Assembly (NCBI RefSeq): GCF_901827205.1
Contig: NZ_LR594675.1
Location: 2,418,001 to 2,482,000 of the forward strand
DNA from: Variovorax sp. PBS-H4
GTDB lineage: Bacteria; Pseudomonadota; Gammaproteobacteria; Burkholderiales; Burkholderiaceae_C
Direction: 5' to 3'
DNA: 64,000 nt
In this document: one piece after another, positions 41,472-50,476 of the stretch
Position numbering within the stretch: the first letter of the stretch is position 1
Layout: every line of letters starts with the position of its first letter
Notes under the pieces: model-generated
Database searches by the model: none
Seen by the model: the letters and a program-made list of their open reading frames with translations, nothing else
Told to the model about the DNA's origin: nothing
Made by a program: the position numbers and the translations under genes

Positions 41472-43625
41472 TCACGCAGGCTGCAACGCGCGCACCACTG
41501 CCGAGCGCAGCGAATGCATCAGCCGCTCGTGCCACTTGGGGTTCTGCACCACCTCGGCACGGTAGAAGCTGGGACACAAGGTGGCTGCGTGCGCGTTGGC
41601 GCCGCACAGCCCGCAGCCCACGCAGCCGTCGATCACCACCGCGACCGGGTCGACCTTCAGCGGGTCCGGGTTGTCCTTGATGGTGAGCGTGGGACAGCCC
41701 GACAGCCGGATGCAGGCGTGGTCGCCGTTGCATACATCCTCGTCCACGCCGTACTTTACCCGCACCACGCGCTGGCCCTTCTTCAGCAGGCCGGCAATCC
41801 ACGGCTTGATGCGGCGCTGGCGCTCCAGCTGGCATTCGCCCTCCGCGACGATCACCTTGAGCCCGTTGAAGTCGGTCGTGAAGGCCTCGTTGAGCGTGGT
41901 GCGCATCGTGTCGACGTGGTAGGTGTGCACGGTGCGCAGCCACTGCACGCCCAGGCCCTTCAGCGTCGATTCGATGGTGTTGTTCTTGTCGACCAGGCTC
42001 TGCTGCTTGTCGACCGCGCGTTCCTTCACCTCGTCGTCGGGCGTGGAGATGATGTCCTGCGTGCCGGTGGCCGAGGTGTAGCCGTTCTTGAAGATCAGCA
42101 GCACCGCGTCGTCGCCATTGAACAGCGCGCTCTGCACGCCGGTGAGCAGCCCGTTGTGCCAGAAGCCGCCGTCGCCCATGATCGACAGGGCCCGGCGCTG
42201 CATCATCGGGGACACGCCCGCGCGGCTCGCCAGGCTCATGCCGTAGCCCAGGATCGAATGGCCCATCGAGAAGGGCTCGAAGGTGCCGAAGGCATGGCAG
42301 CCGATGTCGGCCGCGATGTGCACCGGCCCGCTGTCCTGCTGCGCCAGCTTGAGCGCCGCGAACACCGGACGCTCGGGGCAGCCGATGCAGAAGCTCGGCG
42401 GGCGCGCGGGCAGCGGCGCGTCCAGCTTGGCCGCCACCGCGGCGCGGCGCTCGCGGTTGCCGGTGAGCCAGGCCTGGGCCGAGTCGTGCCCGTGCTGCGG
42501 CAGGTAGCGCTGCGCGAACTGTGCCAGGCCGGTGGCCAGCACTTCCACCCCGTACTCGCCCGCCGCAGGCAGGAGGTCGCAGCCGTGCAGCGGCGTCTGG
42601 ATGTCGCGGCGGCGCAGCAGCGTCGCGATCTCCTGCTCGATGTACTCGGGCTGGCCTTCTTCCACCACCAGCACCGCGCGCTTGCCCACGCAGAAGTCGG
42701 CGACCTGCTCGGGCACCAGCGGGTAGGTGACGTTGAGCACCAGCAGCGGAATGTCGGTGGTGCCGAAGGCATCGGCCAGGCCCAGCTGCTGCAGGCTGCG
42801 GATCAGCGCGTTGTAGAGGCCGCCCTGCACGATCAGGCCCAGGTCCCCGTGCTTGCCGGGGATCAGCTCGTTCAAGCCCTGTTCGGCGATGTAGCGCCGC
42901 GCCGCGGGAATGCGCTCCTCGCCCTTCAGCTTCTCATGGCGGAAGGTCACGGGCGGATGCGCGAGCCGCATGTAGTCGAAGCCGGCCGGCTCCTCCATCA
43001 GCGCGCGCGTGGAGACCGCGGGTGGCAGGTTGTCCCGGCACTCGAAGCTGCCGCGCACATGGCAGGTGCGGATGCGCAGCTCCATCATGCAGGGCATGTT
43101 GGAGGTCTCGGACAGGCGGAAGCCGTGTTCGACCATGTCGACCATGCGGCCCAGGTCTGGCCGTGGGTCGAGCAGGCACATGCCGGACTTCAGCGCATAG
43201 GCATGCGTGCGCTCCTGGATCACGCTGGCGCCTTCGCCGTAATCCTCGCCCACGACGATCAGCACGCCTCCCTTGACGCCGGGAGACGAAAGGTTGGACA
43301 GCGCATCGGCTGCCACGTTGGTGCCAACGATGGACTTCCAGGTCACCGCGCCGCGCAGCGGGTAATGGATGGAGGCGCCGAGCATGGCCGCGGCCGAAGC
43401 CTCGTTGGAGCACGCCTCCACGTGCACGCCGAGCTCGTCCATGTAGGGCTTGGCCTGCACCATCACGTCGAGCAGGTGCGACACGGGAGCGCCCTGGTAA
43501 CCGCCCACGTAAGCCACGCCCGACTGCAGCAGGCCCTTGGTGATGGCGAGGATGCCCTCGCCGTGAAAGGTGTCGCCGGCGCCGAGGCGCAGCGCCTCGA
43601 TCTCCTTGCTGAATGAAACTTCCAA
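41472..43625 (-). CDS. iorA: Indolepyruvate:ferredoxin oxidoreductase alpha subunit
   Basis: The 717-residue protein has the IorA order: a pyrimidine-binding domain (AYVGGYQGAPVSHLLDV and VEACSNEASAAAM), a TPP domain with SIMGDGGFWHNGL, and C-terminal ferredoxin motifs with cysteines in CNGDHACIRLSGC and CVGCGLCGANAHAATLC. No ATG fits the N-terminus. A TTG at 43625 (LEVSFSKEIEALRL) follows AGAGAAAGAGAAG and is the best start; an in-frame ATG at 43814 would extend into the divergent LysR gene. The operon continues with iorB, a Bug receptor and a thioesterase. Confidence 0.88.
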   Translation of the reverse strand: MEVSFSKEIEALRLGAGDTFHGEGILAITKGLLQSGVAYVGGYQGAPVSHLLDVMVQAKPYMDELGVHVEACSNEASAAAMLGASIHYPLRGAVTWKSIVGTNVAADALSNLSSPGVKGGVLIVVGEDYGEGASVIQERTHAYALKSGMCLLDPRPDLGRMVDMVEHGFRLSETSNMPCMMELRIRTCHVRGSFECRDNLPPAVSTRALMEEPAGFDYMRLAHPPVTFRHEKLKGEERIPAARRYIAEQGLNELIPGKHGDLGLIVQGGLYNALIRSLQQLGLADAFGTTDIPLLVLNVTYPLVPEQVADFCVGKRAVLVVEEGQPEYIEQEIATLLRRRDIQTPLHGCDLLPAAGEYGVEVLATGLAQFAQRYLPQHGHDSAQAWLTGNRERRAAVAAKLDAPLPARPPSFCIGCPERPVFAALKLAQQDSGPVHIAADIGCHAFGTFEPFSMGHSILGYGMSLASRAGVSPMMQRRALSIMGDGGFWHNGLLTGVQSALFNGDDAVLLIFKNGYTSATGTQDIISTPDDEVKERAVDKQQSLVDKNNTIESTLKGLGVQWLRTVHTYHVDTMRTTLNEAFTTDFNGLKVIVAEGECQLERQRRIKPWIAGLLKKGQRVVRVKYGVDEDVCNGDHACIRLSGCPTLTIKDNPDPLKVDPVAVVIDGCVGCGLCGANAHAATLCPSFYRAEVVQNPKWHERLMHSLRSAVVRALQPA

Positions 43626-43788
43626 AACGCTTCTCTTTCTCTGTTTGATTCGTGGGGAGGGCTGGCCGGGGACAAGGGCCGGCAATTCAGACCTCCTGAG
43701 GACCGTGCGCGACCGGGCCGCTGCGACGCCGGCTGGCAGTGTGCGAGCCGCCGCACCAGGCATCAATAAAATATTCGTGCTATCCGAT

Positions 43789-44697
43789 ATGAATGCTATG
43801 CATATAGACGCCATCGACCTTAACCTGCTGCGTCTCTTCGACGCCGTCTATCGCGCCCGCAGCGTGAGCCGCGCGGCCGACGCGCTGGGCCTCACCCAGC
43901 CGGCGGCCAGCCATGGCCTGGGCCGCTTGCGGCTGCTGCTGAAGGACGCGCTTTTCACCCGCGCGCCGGGCGGTGTCGCACCCACCCCGCGCGCCGAGCG
44001 GCTCGCAACCGCCGTCCAGTCGGCGCTGGGCACGCTGGAGGAGGCGCTCAATGAATCCGACCGTTTTGACCCTGCTGCGTCGCGCAAGACCTTTCGCATC
44101 CACATGAGCGACATCGGCGAGAGCCGCTTCCTCCCGGCGCTGATGGCGCGCCTGGGCGCGCTGGCCCCCGGCGTGCGGCTGGAGACCCTGCCCTTCGCGC
44201 CCAACGAGGTCGCGCCGGCGCTCGACAGCGGCCGCGTCGACTTCGCTTTCGGATTCCTGCCCAAGGTGCGCGACACGCAGCGCATCCTGCTGTTGAAGGA
44301 CCGCTACATCGTGCTGCTGCGCACGGGCCACCCCTTCTCGCGCGGGCGACGCAGCGGCCAAGCCCTGCTGGAGTCGCTGCAAAAGCTCGAGTACGTGGCG
44401 GTGCGCACGCACGCCGAGACCCTGCGCATCCTGCAACTGCTCAACCTGGAGGACAGGGTGCGCCTCACCACCGAGCACTTCATGGTGCTGCCGGCCATCG
44501 TGCGCGCCACCGACCTGGCGGTGGTGATGCCACGCGACATCGCGCGCGGCTTCGCCGAGGAGGGCGGCTACACGATCGTCGAGCCGGCCTTTCCGCTGCG
44601 CGACTTCGCGGTCTCGCTGCACTGGAGCAAGCGATTCGAGGCAGACCCTGCCAACACCTGGCTGCGGGGAGTGATCAGGGAGCTGTTCTCGGAATAG
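43789..44697 (+). CDS. LysR-family transcriptional regulator (module 3)
   Basis: The 302-residue protein begins MNAMHIDAIDLNLLRLFDAV, followed by the LysR helix-turn-helix (VSRAADALGLTQPAASHGLG) and effector domain. A second ATG at 43798 is equally possible; neither has a strong ribosome site. ATATG and CATAT form a small dyad over the start codons (43787-43805), which could allow autoregulation. It is divergent from the iorA operon and is its likely regulator. Confidence 0.88.
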   Translation: MNAMHIDAIDLNLLRLFDAVYRARSVSRAADALGLTQPAASHGLGRLRLLLKDALFTRAPGGVAPTPRAERLATAVQSALGTLEEALNESDRFDPAASRKTFRIHMSDIGESRFLPALMARLGALAPGVRLETLPFAPNEVAPALDSGRVDFAFGFLPKVRDTQRILLLKDRYIVLLRTGHPFSRGRRSGQALLESLQKLEYVAVRTHAETLRILQLLNLEDRVRLTTEHFMVLPAIVRATDLAVVMPRDIARGFAEEGGYTIVEPAFPLRDFAVSLHWSKRFEADPANTWLRGVIRELFSE

Positions 44698-44793
44698 GCT
44701 GTACCGACGTTCTATATCGCTTGTGCAGTCCCAAAGACGGTCGCGCGGGATAACAATCGACGCTGCTTCATCGGTTGATCACCGGGTTCAGTC

Positions 44794-45795
44794 ATGCCAG
44801 CTGGCGGCAGGGAGTACGTCTTGCGGCTCACCAAGGTTTTGTTCAGGTTGGTCCTGTCGGTCGCGGCTTTGCTCGTGTTGTCGCCGGCGTGGGCGCAGTC
44901 CGCCAGCATCGTCGGCATCGTCGAAGGCGGCGCCACGCTGATCCGCCAGACCACGCGCTACACGCTTGCCGAAGGCGTGGCCTTGAACGAGCAGGACATC
45001 ATCGAGACCGGCCCGGGCGCCTTCGTCCAGATCGAGCTTCCGGGGCCCGTGCTCGTGGGCCTCGGCGAATCAACGCGCCTGATGCTGCGCCCGCGCGTGG
45101 GCAAGGGGCTCGCGGCGACGCCGTTGTACCTGCTCCAGGGCTGGGTCAAGACCAGCAGCGGCGGCGCCTTCGGCTATGCAAGCCCCGCCTTCGAGATCGC
45201 GACCCAGGCCGCCAGCACGGTGGTCTACACGAACGGTGCGCAGTACGAGGTGTTCGTCGAAAGCGGCACGGCCAAACTGACGCTACGGGACAGCCCCCCT
45301 TCGACCTCGCAACTGTCCGGCGGAGATTTCGCGCAACGGCGCGAGGGCGCCACGCCGACGGTGGCGCGGCGCGCACCGCCCGAGTTCCTTGCCAGGGTGC
45401 CGCGCCAGTTCCGCGACCGCCTGCCCGCGCGCGGCGAGCAGTTTGCAAAGCGCCCGGTTGCACCGAAGCCCGTCGGCGAGATCGCCTACTCCGATATAGC
45501 CGCCTGGCTGCACACCGAGGCGGCCTTGCGTCTTCCGCTGCTGCCGCTTTGGCGCCCGCGGGCTGCGGCTGATCCGGCCTTCCGCGCTGCGGCCAAGGCG
45601 GAGCTGCCGCGGCACCCCGAGTGGGAGCCCTACGCAGACCCCGAAGGCTATGCGCGGCGCATGGCCGAAGAGGCCGAGCGCCGCCGCGCCCGGGAGGCGG
45701 AGCGCCGGCGCGCCCGAGAAGCTGCCGCCGCCGCAGCAGCAGCAGCAGCGGCAGCGGCAGCAGCAGGGTCCAGCGGCGGGGCGGGCAAACCCTGA
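44794..45795 (+). CDS. Exported FecR-domain protein
   Basis: The 333-residue protein has an N-terminal signal (VLFRLVLSVAALLVLSPAWAQ, cleavage near residue 35). A FecR-like beta domain follows, with LIRQTTRYTLAEGVALNEQDIIETG and TVVYTNGAQYEVFVESGTAKL. The C-terminus is charged (RRRAREAERRRAREA) and ends in a tract of about 16 alanines coded by a GCC/GCA/GCG run. It opens the plus-strand gene row that leads to the PpkA-like kinase of the T6SS. A periplasmic ligand-sensing or scaffold role is inferred. Confidence 0.82.
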   Translation: MPAGGREYVLRLTKVLFRLVLSVAALLVLSPAWAQSASIVGIVEGGATLIRQTTRYTLAEGVALNEQDIIETGPGAFVQIELPGPVLVGLGESTRLMLRPRVGKGLAATPLYLLQGWVKTSSGGAFGYASPAFEIATQAASTVVYTNGAQYEVFVESGTAKLTLRDSPPSTSQLSGGDFAQRREGATPTVARRAPPEFLARVPRQFRDRLPARGEQFAKRPVAPKPVGEIAYSDIAAWLHTEAALRLPLLPLWRPRAAADPAFRAAAKAELPRHPEWEPYADPEGYARRMAEEAERRRAREAERRRAREAAAAAAAAAAAAAAAGSSGGAGKP

Positions 45796-45856
45796 TGAAC
45801 CATCGCGCGCTCTGCTGCAACTCAAGCGTCACGGACAGCCAGGACTGGAGAACCTC

Positions 45857-46729
45857 ATGCGCCTTCTATTCAAGTTCAATCTGATCTTCCTGGTGGTCTT
45901 CATCGCGGGGGTCATCGGTGCCGGCAAGGTGTCCTACGACCTGCTGCAAAGCAACGCCAAGGAGGAGGTGCTCAACCACGCGCGCCTGACGATCGAAAAG
46001 GCCTCGGCGGTGCGCACCTACACCAACGACCAGATCCGACCGCTGCTCGAGACGCAGATGAAGTACACCTTCCTGCCCCAGACGGTGCCGGCCTATTCCG
46101 CGACCGAAGTGCTGGCGACGCTGGCCAAGAGCTTCCCCGACTACACCTACAAGGAAGCGACCCTGAACCCGACCAACCCGCGCGATCGGGCTGCCGACTG
46201 GGAAGCCGACATCGTGAACCGCTTCCGCACCCAGGGCGACAAGAAGGAGTTTGTCGGCGAGCGTGAGTCGGGCACCGGGCGTTCGCTCTACATCGCGCGC
46301 CCGCTGCGCATCACCAATGCCGCCTGCCTGGCCTGCCACAGCACCGTCGAGGCGGCGCCGCGAACGCTGATCGACAAGTACGGCCCGGCCAACGGCTTCG
46401 GCTGGCAGCTGAACGAGGTGATCGGCGCGCAGGTGGTGTCGGTGCCCATGGCCGTGCCGCTGGCGCGTGCCGAGCAGGCGTTCAAGGTGTTCATGGCTTC
46501 GCTGATAGGGATCTTCGTCGCCATCGGCATCGTGTTGAACCTGATGCTCTACCTGCTTGTCATCCGGCCGGTGACGGGGCTGTCGAAGCTGGCCAACCGC
46601 GTCAGCCTCGGCGAGCTCGACGCGCCGGAATTCAAGACGCATGGCCGTGACGAGATCGGCATGCTGGCCCAATCGTTCGCGCGCATGCGCCACAGCCTCG
46701 ACCACGCCATCAAAATGCTCGAGACCTGA
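45857..46729 (+). CDS. Tll0287-like heme-binding (CxxCH) HAMP membrane sensor
   Basis: The 290-residue protein has one N-terminal helix (about residues 8-27), a periplasmic Tll0287-like (DUF3365) domain with the heme motif CLACH at 157-161, and a second helix (about 212-235). A HAMP domain ends the chain (to 290), with no kinase, cyclase or methyl-accepting part after it. The reading is a redox- or ligand-sensing heme protein that must signal through a partner. The kinase gene starts 15 bp downstream, which makes that kinase the natural partner; this is inferred. Confidence 0.85.
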   Translation: MRLLFKFNLIFLVVFIAGVIGAGKVSYDLLQSNAKEEVLNHARLTIEKASAVRTYTNDQIRPLLETQMKYTFLPQTVPAYSATEVLATLAKSFPDYTYKEATLNPTNPRDRAADWEADIVNRFRTQGDKKEFVGERESGTGRSLYIARPLRITNAACLACHSTVEAAPRTLIDKYGPANGFGWQLNEVIGAQVVSVPMAVPLARAEQAFKVFMASLIGIFVAIGIVLNLMLYLLVIRPVTGLSKLANRVSLGELDAPEFKTHGRDEIGMLAQSFARMRHSLDHAIKMLET

Positions 46730-46743
46730 GGCCAACCGCTGCA

Positions 46744-48258
46744 ATGTCCGCACCCATCCCTTCCCATGTCGGTCCATACCCCATCCGCGGCGTGGTCGGC
46801 TCGGGCGCGATGGGGATGGTGTACCTGGCGCACGACCCGGCCATCGACCGGCCCGTGGCCATCAAGACGATCCACCGCCGCCTGCTCGAATCGAGCGACG
46901 ACGATCCGAGCGTGGTTGCCCGATTCCGCGTGGAGGCCAAGGCGGCAGGGCGCCTGACCCACCGCAACATCGTGCCGGTGTACCAGTTCGGCGAAGACAC
47001 CGACTGCGCCTACATCGTGATGGAATACGTCGCCGGGCGAAACCTGCGCGACTACATCCATGCGCCGCGCAAGCTTGACGTGCCGCAGGTGCTCTGCCTC
47101 ATGCTGCAACTGCTCGATGGCCTGCACTACGCCCACGAGCGCGGCATCGTGCACCGCGACATCAAGCCGGCGAACCTGCTGGTTGCCGACGACGGTCGAC
47201 TCAAGATCACCGATTTCGGTATCGCGCGGACCGAGTCATCGAACCTCACCCGCGGCACTTCCGTCATCGGATCTCCCGGCTACATCGCTCCCGAGCAATA
47301 CACCAACAGCGACGTCGACCGGCGCGTGGACGTGTTCTCGGCAGGCGTGCTGCTCTACCAGATGCTCAGCGGGGCGACACCCTTCGTCGGCACGGACGAA
47401 GCGATCATGTACAAGATCGTCTACGAGCCGCACAAGCCGTTGAGCGAAGTGACGAACGACCCCACGCTCGAGCCTATCGATGCGGTGCTCGACCGGGCGC
47501 TGGCGAAGGACCCGGCGCAGCGCTATGCGAGCGCTTTGGCGATGAGGACCGCGCTGCAGGCGCTCGCCACCGAGGCCGTGCCGGATGTGCTCCCACCGGC
47601 CGTCCTGCTCGCGCCCAGGCTCAAGGGCGTCGACCCGACGCCGGCCGCAGGCAAGGAGCGCGACCCGTCGACGCCCTCCAAGTCCGGGGCTGCATCGGCC
47701 CCGCCGGCCATCGACCCGGCGACCACGCCCCTGACGCCCTCGAAGCCGATGCCCGTCACCGGCCCGCCTTCGGTCCCCGTGCCCACTGGATGGGACAGTG
47801 CGGCGCTGGCCGATGTGGAGCGCGAGCTGGCCCAGCATGTCGGTCCGGTGGCGCGCGTGCTGGTGCGGCGCGCCGCGCGCGGATTGACCTCGCTCGGCGC
47901 CGTCCGCCAGGCGGTCGCCGGCGCGATCGACGATTTCGAAGCGCGCGAGCGTTTCCTGGCGAAGGGCGGTGCGCCGCCCACCCGGACCGGAACGGGGCTC
48001 CCGTCGGCGGGCACGCAATCGAGGTCCACCCACGCAGGGGGCGAGGCGCCCGTTGGCGCGCCGCTTCGCGATGGGGACGTCGACAAGGCGGCCACCGCGC
48101 TCCTGTCCTCGCTCGGACCCATCGCGCGTGTCGTCGCCAAGCGCTGCGCCGCGAAATCGCAAACCCGCGAGCAGTTTGTTGCCCAGGTGGTCGAGCAGCT
48201 CACGCCGGGCATGGATGCCCGGCGTGTGCAAGCCGACCTGTGGCGAGCCTTCGGCTGA
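46744..48258 (+). CDS. Soluble PpkA-like Ser/Thr kinase with duplicated C-terminal module
   Basis: The 504-residue protein has a complete kinase domain: glycine loop GSGAMGMVY (19-27), VAIK lysine at 41, HRD with Asp139, DFG at 157-159 and APEQY. A Pro/Ser/Thr-rich linker follows from about residue 280. Two copies of a helical module containing a GP(V/I)ARV core start near residues 350 and 450. No membrane segment is visible, unlike PpkA of Pseudomonas. The next genes encode an FHA protein and a PP2C phosphatase, matching the threonine phosphorylation control of T6SS. It starts 15 bp after the sensor gene. Confidence 0.88.
   Translation: MSAPIPSHVGPYPIRGVVGSGAMGMVYLAHDPAIDRPVAIKTIHRRLLESSDDDPSVVARFRVEAKAAGRLTHRNIVPVYQFGEDTDCAYIVMEYVAGRNLRDYIHAPRKLDVPQVLCLMLQLLDGLHYAHERGIVHRDIKPANLLVADDGRLKITDFGIARTESSNLTRGTSVIGSPGYIAPEQYTNSDVDRRVDVFSAGVLLYQMLSGATPFVGTDEAIMYKIVYEPHKPLSEVTNDPTLEPIDAVLDRALAKDPAQRYASALAMRTALQALATEAVPDVLPPAVLLAPRLKGVDPTPAAGKERDPSTPSKSGAASAPPAIDPATTPLTPSKPMPVTGPPSVPVPTGWDSAALADVERELAQHVGPVARVLVRRAARGLTSLGAVRQAVAGAIDDFEARERFLAKGGAPPTRTGTGLPSAGTQSRSTHAGGEAPVGAPLRDGDVDKAATALLSSLGPIARVVAKRCAAKSQTREQFVAQVVEQLTPGMDARRVQADLWRAFG
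48201..48226. other. Perfect 12-bp inverted repeat near the end of the kinase gene
   Basis: CACGCCGGGCAT and ATGCCCGGCGTG are exact reverse complements separated only by GG, inside the kinase reading frame. The repeat ends about 30 bases before the kinase stop and 37 bases before the GTG of the FHA gene. Transcribed, it would form a strong GC hairpin once the innermost pairs open. No U-run follows, so it is not a classic terminator. Confidence 0.6.
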
Positions 48259-48263
48259 ATGCC

Positions 48264-49592
48264 GTGATCGCGCTGCGTGTCACGCGCCGCCCCGGCGCCA
48301 TCGAACCCGATGCGACGGCGCTTGCGATGCCGCCCGAAGGCCTCACGATCGGCCGCTCCGTTGATTGCGCACTGGTGCTGTCCGACCCATTGCGCCTGGT
48401 CTCGCGCCAGCACGCGCAAGTGATTGCAGTCGGCCAGGCCGCCCGCGTGCGCTGCATCAGCAGCAGTGCGCCCTTGTGGGTCAACGGCATGCAGCTCGAT
48501 CCGGGCAGCGAGCGCGCGCTGATCGTGGGCGACCGCCTGCGCATCGGCGGGTTCGAAATCGCGGTCGAGCCCGCGGCAGCGACGGCGGCGCAGCGCTCGC
48601 GCCTGGACCGCTGGTTCGACCTGGAAGATGCGCCCGATCCGCTCGCGGCCGAATCCCCGTTGCCCGCCCTTGCGGCTTCGCCGGAGGCGGAGCCGGCGAC
48701 ACCCAGCGCGGTGGTGTCGTGGCAGACCAGCCGGCACGTCGTGCGCACCGGCGCGCCGATGCAGCCCAGCGCGCACCCAATGCCGCCGGCACCGGTACCC
48801 GCAGCCGATGCAGCCGATGCAGCTGATGCAGCTGATGCAGCCGATTTGACGGCACCCACACCTCTTTCGGAAGCGCCGCCGCCGCCCGCTGCCAGGCGAG
48901 GCGATCGCCGGCCCGCAGACCTGCCGCCCGAGCTGCACGAGCTCGCAGCGGCCTTCTGCCGCGGCGCCGGGTTGGGCCCCGAGGCTGCGCCGCTCACGCC
49001 GCAATGGATGGAACACCTCGGCGCCTTGCTGCGGGCCACGGCAGAGGGCACGCTCGCGCTGCTGCAAAGCCGCGCCATCACCAAGCGCCAGATGCGCGCC
49101 GAGGGCACGCGCATCGCGCCGCGCCAGAACAATCCGTTGAAGTTCTCGCCCGATGCGACCGAAGCGCTGAGTCGAATGCTGCAGCGCGAGGCGAGCCCCG
49201 GCTTCCTCGACCCGGTGGCGGCGCTGCACGACGCGCATCGCGACCTGCTGGTCCACCAGGTCGCGATGGTGGCCGGCATGCGGGCGGCGGTGTTCGAGCT
49301 CTTCTCTCGGCTGGGCCCCGAGGCGGCTGAAAACGGGGAGGGGCCGGCGCACGGCATTTCGCGCCTTTCCTTGGTTCGTGCCGCAGCGCTCTGGCATCGC
49401 CATCGCATGCAGCACGCCCAGTTGCTCGAGCACCTGGACGATGACTTCCAGACCATCTTCGGACGCGAATTCCTGCGCGCCTACGAGGCCCAGTCGCGCC
49501 TGAATGCCGATGCTGGCACCGACGCCAACCGCGACATTGCCGGCAACCCGGGCCCCACTTCGACGGAGGCGCCATGGCCGGGCGCGCGCTGA
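48264..49592 (+). CDS. tagH: T6SS-associated FHA-domain protein (TagH/Fha-like)
   Basis: The 442-residue protein has an N-terminal FHA domain (GLTIGRSVDCALVL, then SRQHAQVI). A linker with a (DAA)n repeat follows, then a helical C-terminal domain (about 220-400: PLTPQWMEHLGALLRATAEG, LKFSPDATEAL, FELFSRLGPEA) characteristic of T6SS FHA proteins. FHA domains bind phosphothreonine, here probably from the upstream kinase. The start is GTG at 48264, five bases after the kinase stop, since no in-frame ATG fits. The 3' end overlaps the phosphatase gene by 19 bp. Confidence 0.85.
   Translation: MIALRVTRRPGAIEPDATALAMPPEGLTIGRSVDCALVLSDPLRLVSRQHAQVIAVGQAARVRCISSSAPLWVNGMQLDPGSERALIVGDRLRIGGFEIAVEPAAATAAQRSRLDRWFDLEDAPDPLAAESPLPALAASPEAEPATPSAVVSWQTSRHVVRTGAPMQPSAHPMPPAPVPAADAADAADAADAADLTAPTPLSEAPPPPAARRGDRRPADLPPELHELAAAFCRGAGLGPEAAPLTPQWMEHLGALLRATAEGTLALLQSRAITKRQMRAEGTRIAPRQNNPLKFSPDATEALSRMLQREASPGFLDPVAALHDAHRDLLVHQVAMVAGMRAAVFELFSRLGPEAAENGEGPAHGISRLSLVRAAALWHRHRMQHAQLLEHLDDDFQTIFGREFLRAYEAQSRLNADAGTDANRDIAGNPGPTSTEAPWPGAR
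48801..48845. repeat. Five tandem 9-bp units coding Ala-Ala-Asp in the FHA linker
   Basis: The unit GCAGC(C/T)GAT is repeated five times between the FHA domain and the helical C-terminal domain. Being a multiple of three, copy number can change without frameshift, so it may vary the linker length between strains. Confidence 0.8.
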
Positions 49593-50314
49593 CCGTTTCC
49601 GTCGCCGCCCTGTCGCACACGGGGCAGCGCGAGTGCAACGAGGACGCCTTCGGCTATTGGGAAGGCGCGGGTTCGCTCGTCGCCGTCCTGTGCGATGGCG
49701 CAGGGGGCCATGGCGGCGGCCAGACGGCATCGCGCGCGGCGGTGACGCATGTGCTGGAAGCCTTCGCGCTTCACCCCGAAGTCAGCCTGAACGCGCTGCA
49801 ATGGCTGGTCCAGGGCGCCAACGACGCCGTCGTCGCACAGCAGGTCGGCGGCACCCTCACGGCCGACATGCGCACCACCATCGTGGTGCTGCTGCTCGAT
49901 CTCCACAGCGGCGCGGCGCTCTGGGCCCACGTCGGCGACTCGCGCCTGTACCGCTGGCGCGATGCCCGGTTGCTCGGGCGCACGCGGGACCAGAGCCTTG
50001 AACAGCGCTTGCGCGACGCGGGCCTGAGTGCGGCCGGCGCCAGGTCGGGGCAGCTGACGTCGGCGCTCGGCTCGCCCGAAGGCTTCGACTTCGAGACCCT
50101 CGAAGCCCCGCAGATGCTCGCGTCCGGCGATGCGCTGCTGCTGTGCACCGACGGCCTCTGGTCGGCCTTCGACGAGCAGGCGATGGCGTGCAGCTTGCTC
50201 GGCTGCAGCGGCGTGCAAGCCTGGCTGGATCGCCTGGAGGCGGGCGTGCAGCAAGCCGGACGCAGCGACCAGGACAACTATTCGGCGCTCGCGGTCTGGT
50301 GCGCGGCGGGTTGA
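49574..50314 (+). CDS. PP2C-type protein phosphatase (PppA/Stp-like)
   Basis: The 246-residue protein has the PP2C metal-binding motifs: NEDAF near residue 20, LCDGAGGHGGG near 40, HVGDSRLYR, LLLCTDGLW and a terminal DQDNYSA. It would reverse phosphorylation of the FHA protein by the upstream kinase and so set T6SS activity. Its ATG lies inside the end of the tagH gene, giving translational coupling. Confidence 0.9.
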   Translation: MAGRALTVSVAALSHTGQRECNEDAFGYWEGAGSLVAVLCDGAGGHGGGQTASRAAVTHVLEAFALHPEVSLNALQWLVQGANDAVVAQQVGGTLTADMRTTIVVLLLDLHSGAALWAHVGDSRLYRWRDARLLGRTRDQSLEQRLRDAGLSAAGARSGQLTSALGSPEGFDFETLEAPQMLASGDALLLCTDGLWSAFDEQAMACSLLGCSGVQAWLDRLEAGVQQAGRSDQDNYSALAVWCAAG

Positions 50315-50476
50315 ACCGGAATTTTTTCGAGGATCGCGGACACATTCGAGAGCGTGTGAGATTGGCAACTCGCGTGTATGGCGCGAGCAGGTAACCATCG
50401 CGCGACAAAAAGCGAGTTTTGGTTTCTTGCGCTTCGACTACAGTCCGCCGCATCCAAAAAAAAGGGAGCTTCCCCA

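Noticed and set aside
39870..43616. Uninterrupted 1248-codon frame on the plus strand
   Set aside because: It is antisense to iorA and iorB, is rich in His, Arg, Gly and Ala as expected from GC-rich reverse reading, and has no recognisable domain.
50369..50387. CTCGCG/CGCGAG hairpin before the mini YD gene
   Set aside because: Short arms with a 7-base loop and no U-run; such hairpins are common by chance in GC-rich DNA.
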